Positions 58,730 through 64,000 of a stretch of DNA of 64,000 nucleotides are shown here, piece by piece (positions within the stretch are counted from its first letter, which is position 1; each line of letters opens with the position of its first letter). The notes beneath the pieces are model-generated. The model was not told the origin of the DNA. It saw nothing but the letters and a program-made list of their open reading frames with translations, and did no database searches. Origin of the DNA: Salticus scenicus. Taxonomy: Eukaryota > Arthropoda > Arachnida > Araneae > Salticidae. The DNA lies in contig OZ005656.1 of the NCBI GenBank assembly GCA_963930645.1, forward strand, positions 276,960,095 through 277,024,094, in the 5' to 3' direction. The position numbers and the translations under genes were made by a program.

Positions 58730-59287
58730 AAAATAGCAGAATTATTGCAAATTCTTATAATTCTAGCAATTTGTAAAAATAAATATTTTCAAAATTTAAC
58801 ACCTTTGTATAGAAATCGACTAGTTAAACTTGTAACCTTAAATTCGAAATATAACCGTTTATCATAAAGCCTAATACTCCAAGATTTATTAACTAAGCTA
58901 AATTTAAATCCAAAACTGATATTAATTCTTCATTCATAGTGCGTTTTAAAATTAAATCATTAGGATAAATACTTTCTTTATTACTTTTTATTTGTTTATT
59001 TTATTTTATTTTATTTTTAATCTGTACCAATTGTAGCATTTTATTCTTATTATTATTCAAAAAATTTTTAATGTATTGAAAATATTAATGATATTAAATA
59101 CATATAGCATAATGACATCCATTGCATAAGTTTTTAAAGAATTTTACCTGCATTCACTTGCAATTTTTATACTTTTATTCAGTTTACATATCTTCTATTT
59201 TGCTAAATTTTTTTGCACATTAAGATTGTGAAATTATTTTCTTTATATTATTTATTTCAATATTTATTGGTTTTTAATCTTTTAAAT

Positions 59288-59324
<37 letters not shown>

Positions 59325-59560
59325 TTATAATATTTCGTCACTACAATGTGTAAAAACCTAATAAAAATTTAAAAGAAATAGAGAAATATAAGTAGCAAAT
59401 ATCGCTCTTGATTAAAATTATTCTCATTTTAGTTACAATTTTTTTTACTAATCTAAAAATAATTAGTTATTTTTACAACTATTTTAATAAATAAGTTTAT
59501 ACGAAAAATTATATAAAATATTTTTCTGTGTAGCTTTAAAAAATAGGTCTGTATGAAGAA
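58730..59560. other. AT-rich non-coding
   Basis: (TA)n(GT)n microsatellite at about 59,288-59,324. No other feature. Confidence 0.45.
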
Positions 59561-59564
59561 ATAC

Positions 59565-59845
59565 TTATTTTAAATGACTGTTTCTGATACTTATCCTTGT
59601 GAGTGGATAACTAATTACGCCGTCCAGTGACCTGTCAATCAACGCAATAGGGTCAACTGCACAGTAAGTATTTTTTGTCAGACAGATCAATTATACTGAA
59701 GAGAATTGAGGATAATCTCTTTTATCAGGTGAATAATAGAATATGTTACAAATGTACGGTGCTGATTTATTCCATTTGGTTCATCTTTCTCTTGAACATT
59801 GTAGCATGAAAAGGAGTTTTTTGTGATGGGAAAACTGAGTCTGCA
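59565..59845 (+). repeat. Dispersed repeat, partner of 1,345-1,605
   Basis: Collinear with the copy near the left edge of the window (tttctgatacttatc, gtgtccagt/gccgtccagt, tgtcaatcaa, attttttgtcaga). It leads directly into the 81-bp array. Confidence 0.55.
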
Positions 59846-59897
59846 TTAAGCGATAGGGAAAGAAAAATTCTTTTAGAAGAGTAAAAATTCCATAAAG

Positions 59898-61240
59898 ATT
59901 TTGAAATTAGTAAACAGAGAAAGTGGGATTTGAATGCTGAACGAAAAATAGTTTTAGAAGAGTAAAAATTCAATAAATATTTTGAAATTATGAAACAGAG
60001 AAACTGAGATTGGAATGCTGAACGAAAAACAGTTTTAGAAGTGTAAAAATTTCATAAAGATTTTGAAATTAGTAAACAGAGAAAGTGGGATTGGAATGCG
60101 GAACGAAAAATAGTTTTAGAAGTGTAAAAATTCAATAAATATTTTGAAATTATTAAACAGAGAAACTGAGATTGGAATGCTGAACGAAAAACAGTTTTAG
60201 AAGTGTAAAAATTCCATAAAGATTTTGAAATTAGTAAACAGAGAAAGTGGGATTGGAATGCGGAACGAAAAATAGTTTTAGAAGTGTAAAAATTCAATAA
60301 ATATTTTGAAATTATTAAACAGAGAAACTGAGATTGGAATGCTGAACGAAAAACAGTTTTAGAAGTGTAAAAATTCCATAAAGATTTTGAAATTAGTAAA
60401 CAGAGAAAGTGGGATTGGAATGCGGAACGAAAAATAGTTTTAGAAGTGTAAAAATTCAATAAATATTTTGAAATTATTAAACAGAGAAACTGAGATTGGA
60501 ATGCTGAACGAAAAACAGTTTTAGAAGTGTAAAAATTCCATAAAGATTTTGAAATTAGTAAACAGAGAAAGTGGGATTGGAATGCGGAACGAAAAATAGT
60601 TTTAGAAGTGTAAAAATTCAATAAATATTTTGAAATTATTAAACAGAGAAACTGAGATTGGAATGCTGAACGAAAAACAGTTTTAGAAGTGTAAAAATTC
60701 CATAAAGATTTTGAAATTAGTAATCAGAGAAAGTGGGATTGGAATGCGGAACGAAAAATAGTTTTAGAAGTGTAAAAATTCAATAAATATTTTGAAATTA
60801 TTAAACAGAGAAACTGAGATTGGAATGCTGAACGAAAAACAGTTTTAGAAGTGTAAAAATTCCATAAAGATTTTGAAATTAGTAAACAGAGAAAGTGGGA
60901 TTGGAATGCGGAACGAAAAATAGTTTTAGAAGTGTAAAAATTCAATAAATATTTTGAAATTATTAAACAGAGAAACTGAGATTGGAATGCTGAACGAAAA
61001 ACAGTTTTAGAAGTGTAAAAATTCCATAAAGATTTTGAAATTAGTAAACAGAGAAAGTGGGATTGGAATGCGGAACGAAAAATAGTTTTAGAAGTGTAAA
61101 AATTCAATAAATATTTTGAAATTATTAAACAGAGAAACTGAGATTGGAATGCTGAACGAAAAACAGTTTTAGAAGTGTAAAAATTTCATAAAGATTTTGA
61201 AATTAGTAAACAGAGAAAATCGGATTGGAATACTGAAAAA
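59898..61240. repeat. Higher-order array: 162-bp dimers of two 81-bp monomers
   Basis: Monomer A (attttgaaattagtaaacag...) and monomer B (attttgaaattattaaacag...) alternate exactly every 81 bases. Dimers start at 59,898, 60,060, 60,222, 60,384, 60,546, 60,708, 60,870 and 61,032, with a partial A at 61,194. Inner dimers are almost identical; the outer ones have drifted. Because 81 is a multiple of 3 and the minus strand is stop-free, long repeat peptides (27-residue period, e.g. NFYTSKTIFRSAF) appear at 60,052-61,107. One base change near 60,721 creates a stop that splits them. I regard the frame as a by-product. Confidence 0.95.
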
Positions 61241-61254
61241 TGTAAATTTACTAG

Positions 61255-61255
<1 letters not shown>

Positions 61256-61300
<45 letters not shown>
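61256..61300. repeat. (TA)n microsatellite
   Basis: About 45 bases of TA, directly after the array. Confidence 0.95.
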
Positions 61301-61303
<3 letters not shown>

Positions 61304-61500
61304 TGTATTGTAATTATAAATGTAGTATAAATTGTAAATTTAAATGAAATTGTGATCAGTGCATCAAAGACTTTAATTAACATTTTTTTTCATCCTTAAA
61401 AAAAAAAAAAAAAAAAAAAAAATCTGATTAATAATGATAGTTATTCCTAAATTTTCTTTTTGTTTGCGAATTTGGTGTTCTGGACTGCAGACTCAAAGTA

Positions 61501-61686
61501 CAGTAAGACCCCGCTTAACGCGGGGGATACGTTCCATCAAAGTAGAGCGTAATGCGAAACAGCGCGCGCACAATTTCAGGGAATAACCTTACTCCTGCGA
61601 GCAATTTCGAGGAATCCTCAGGGGAAATAAAAGAGCACTAAACCGAAAGAGCGCTAAATGAAGCAGCGTTAAGCGGGGTCTTACTG
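61501..61686. mobile_element. pogo/Tigger-like MITE with perfect ends
   Basis: Perfect 21-bp inverted ends beginning CAGTAAGACCCCGCTTAA, flanked by TA on both sides (61,499-61,500 and 61,687-61,688). 186 bp, more GC-rich than its surroundings, no coding frame. The ends resemble those of the copy at 1,803 but belong to a different subfamily. Confidence 0.85.
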
Positions 61687-61931
61687 TACTCGAATTTTTG
61701 AATATAATAAGAAATGCTGTTTTAAATTAAACCAGAAAAAAAAAATTAATGGCTGTATGACCAACTCATACAACATATCCTATTTTCAAATATTCTGCAG
61801 CTTTTTTTTTTATATCAGACTAACATCACAATAGTGAATCCCATAACAAATTGCAAAAATAAATACTTTGTTAGAGCGATAAATGAAAAACTGCAAATGA
61901 TTTTAAAAGAAAATTTGGCGATTAATAAATA

Positions 61932-62164
61932 GCATTGCTCTGCATGAAAATTGCCCCCAACACCATTTTTGCAAATTCTTATGTAAAATGACCTCCTGAA
62001 TCCGAATAGCACGCCCATTTTACCCTATCACCCACCTTTTTTGTGGACGGCCCCTATTTTTATCACTTTTCGGTAAATTTATGGCTATAAATTTGATTTT
62101 TAGTGGGAGGGGGGATTATTTAAGGTGGAGAGGGGATTTGCCACTGAAATTATGTATTACATTT

Positions 62165-62201
<37 letters not shown>

Positions 62202-62466
62202 ATTAATGTTATTTATTAAACATTATATTTTTTTTGTTTTTATGTTTTAATTTAATTCTCTTTCATTGTCCAAATCAAATTCATGGCCAGAAAATTACCG
62301 AACAGTGATAAAAATTGAGTGAGGGGGTGGTGACCCGAGAAAACGGTGAGTGACTGGGCAAAATGGGAGTCATATTCGGATTCAAGAAGTCATTTTACAT
62401 AAGAATCAGCAAAAATAGTATCAGGGTTCTTTTTTTTTTTTTTTTTTTTTTTTTGCAACGCAGTGT
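61932..62466. mobile_element. Fold-back MITE, copy 2
   Basis: Same family as 38,972-39,560, about 80% identical: gcattgctctgcatgaaaatt at the left, ttgcaacgcagtgt at the right, and internal gtaaaatgacctcctga paired with tcattttacat. A TA microsatellite (about 62,168-62,197) and a poly-T run (62,428-62,453) have expanded inside. Confidence 0.65.
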
Positions 62467-63080
62467 AATCAAAGCAAAAGTTTTCAACGTACGAAACACC
62501 AGAAGAAATAACCAAAATCGCAAATAGCTGTTTCAGTAGCACCTAGCGTAATGTTCCCCAGTGCATAAACCAATTAAAGGAAAGTGCTCTTGTAGATAAA
62601 AACGGAATTGAATTTCAGGACCATTTATCAACTAATAGAATTGAAAAGAATGGTAAGGGGTTAGCCAATAGGAAATTGTGAAACCGTAGTTCTGAAAAAT
62701 GTGGAATAAAATAAGAAATTGTAGATTGTATAAGTCAAAGCATTGTTCTAATATTGTACGATATTTTTTATGAAATTTAAATTTAAAGCCTATATTACGA
62801 AATTTTTAATGAAAATTAAATTATAACAAAACAATGTAACAAAATGCACTCGAAAATATCAACAAATGAAATTTACTTGACTTTTCTTCAAACATAAAAG
62901 TACACATGCGTAATTTTATGTTTACATTAATTAAAAAATTGTTACGTTAATTAAAATAACTACACTATTCACAGTTTATTTTTTTTATTTTTTTATTTTA
63001 TTTTATTTTATTTTATTTAATTTTTTTTTTTTTTTTTTGTACAGAAAATATATTTAAAAATAACTATTCACTATTTTAAT
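62467..63080. other. Repeat fragment then AT-rich DNA
   Basis: 62,525-62,640 (gtgcataaaccaatta...ttgaatttcag) resembles part of the 462-bp tandem unit. The remainder, with (TTTTA)n at about 62,985-63,020, shows nothing. Confidence 0.4.
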
Positions 63081-63084
63081 ATTT

Positions 63085-63650
63085 GTGATACATCGATTTA
63101 TGAAGCAGATTTTTCTGGAATACAAATAGGAAGTTTCCTGAACAATAAATAAAGGGGAGAAAAATCCGAGATTGTAAATTAACAGTAATCGAAAGTAATA
63201 TGAAGTTCCCAACGGAATGTAATTATACATATAAACAAACAGAAAAGTTCCATTAAGTTTATCCTTTCTGAATCATCGGAGCGAAAATTAATATCGTGTG
63301 GTGATAATCACAAAAACAAGTGCCTTAGATAATTGCGGAAAAAGAAATATTATATATTTCCAACGACCAGACCAATGAAACATGTTACTGTAAGGGAAAA
63401 AAAATTCTAATTTACCTACCCTTTTTTTCAGTTAGGAAACTTTGCATTGTGAAAATTAAAAATAATCTTCTGCAAATATTCGATGACACTAATATTGATT
63501 TAATTGAATGCTTCATTAACTTTAATAATGAATGTAAATCAATTAAGGTTCGTCAAGGTTACGACATTATTAACTTTTACTGCGGAAGAATAAAACATTT
63601 CCGAAATGTGGAGCTTGCTTGCATTAATTTTGCGGTCGGAATAATTTTTT
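63085..63650 (+). repeat. Exon-like duplicated segment, copy B
   Basis: Partner of 24,170-24,745. The acceptor-like 'cctacccttttttcag' is kept. The frame after it runs about 80 codons through the same conserved core and continues (NVELACINFAVGIIFSDES) beyond the point where copy A has a TGA. Copy B therefore has the longer open frame. Function unknown. Confidence 0.55.
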
Positions 63651-63674
63651 CCGATGAATCATATTTTGTTTAAC

Positions 63675-64000
63675 ATTGTTCAAGACTCTATTTTAGGTAG
63701 TCAGGAAAAGTTGATTCGATTTTCTGATACACAAACTAATTTGTAATTATTGATATGTGTTTAAGAGAGTTCAGATATTTTTTGTCTGTTCTGGTTGATA
63801 AATAATTGAATTTAGTTAAAAGAAATAAGTTGGCTTTTATGTTTCAAAATGGAAAATATTTATTATGTTAATATAATCAGTGTTTAAAATATAAATAGTT
63901 TATCTAAAAGGATAGTTTGTTGTTTTATTTTTTTGTGCTACAAGCCGCTATTTTTTTACATAGCATGATCAATTAAAATGAGTGCTGTCAATTACAGTTT
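63675..64000. other. AT-rich non-coding, window end
   Basis: Nothing recognised. Confidence 0.45.

Noticed and set aside
60052..61107. Repeat protein of 189 plus 127 residues on the minus strand
   Set aside because: The frame is open only because an 81-bp stop-free unit is repeated; there is no start context, and one substitution ends it.
59898..61240. CRISPR-like array
   Set aside because: There are no unique spacers; the 81-bp units are contiguous and the DNA is eukaryotic.

Overview
The window is very AT-rich animal DNA, dense in TA, poly-A/T and other microsatellites. It holds no host protein gene that I can recognise. Ty3/gypsy, Penelope-like, Tc1, hAT-like and pogo-like elements together with tRNA-derived SINEs point to a metazoan, most likely an arthropod and perhaps a chelicerate such as a spider. 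That taxon is an impression from repeat style and is not proven by any marker gene. Almost all structure comes from transposable elements in different states of decay and from tandem repeats.

Layout, left to right. 0-3.1 kb: repeat tails, a pogo/Tigger-like MITE and a worn ~300-bp tandem triplication. 3.2-8.3 kb and 11.1-13.05 kb: two direct copies of one segmental duplication. The left copy carries a TTAA-flanked MITE and a ~2.8-kb insertion that the right copy lacks. 13.6-21.5 kb: MITEs, a 173-bp tandem array, and a three-layer nest in which one TTAA element sits inside another, which sits inside one arm of a fold-back element (17.67-18.62 kb). 24.2-24.75 kb: an exon-like segment with a 3' splice-acceptor shape, repeated at 63.1-63.65 kb. 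24.9-26.3 kb: a dead Tc1 element.

26,783-32,804 is the only intact element. It is a minus-strand Ty3/gypsy LTR retrotransposon with two 470-bp LTRs differing at 3 sites and one uninterrupted 1,419-codon Gag-Pol frame (SAP-like N-terminus, CCHC knuckle, DSG protease, YLDD reverse transcriptase, RNase H, HHCC/DDE integrase, GPY motif). It has no env, so it is best read as a recent, intracellular retrotransposon.

33-47 kb: a purine tract, an inverted pair of hammerhead-ribozyme-like sequences, a hAT-like element with a TA-flanked MITE inside it, a fold-back family shared with 61.9-62.5 kb, and a 2.57-kb element with long terminal inverted repeats. 48-64 kb: two copies of a tRNA-headed SINE, a tRNA-like Pol III unit with an inverted partner, two Penelope-like (PLE) remnants with GIY-YIG endonuclease domains and hammerhead-like 3' sequences, a 462-bp tandem repeat, and a homogeneous 162-bp higher-order array built from two alternating 81-bp monomers.

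The most interesting items are the hammerhead folds next to PLE sequence (one overlaps the endonuclease stop codon), the nested TTAA elements whose uninterrupted target survives in the sister arm, and the exon-like duplicate whose core is unchanged while its flanks have drifted.
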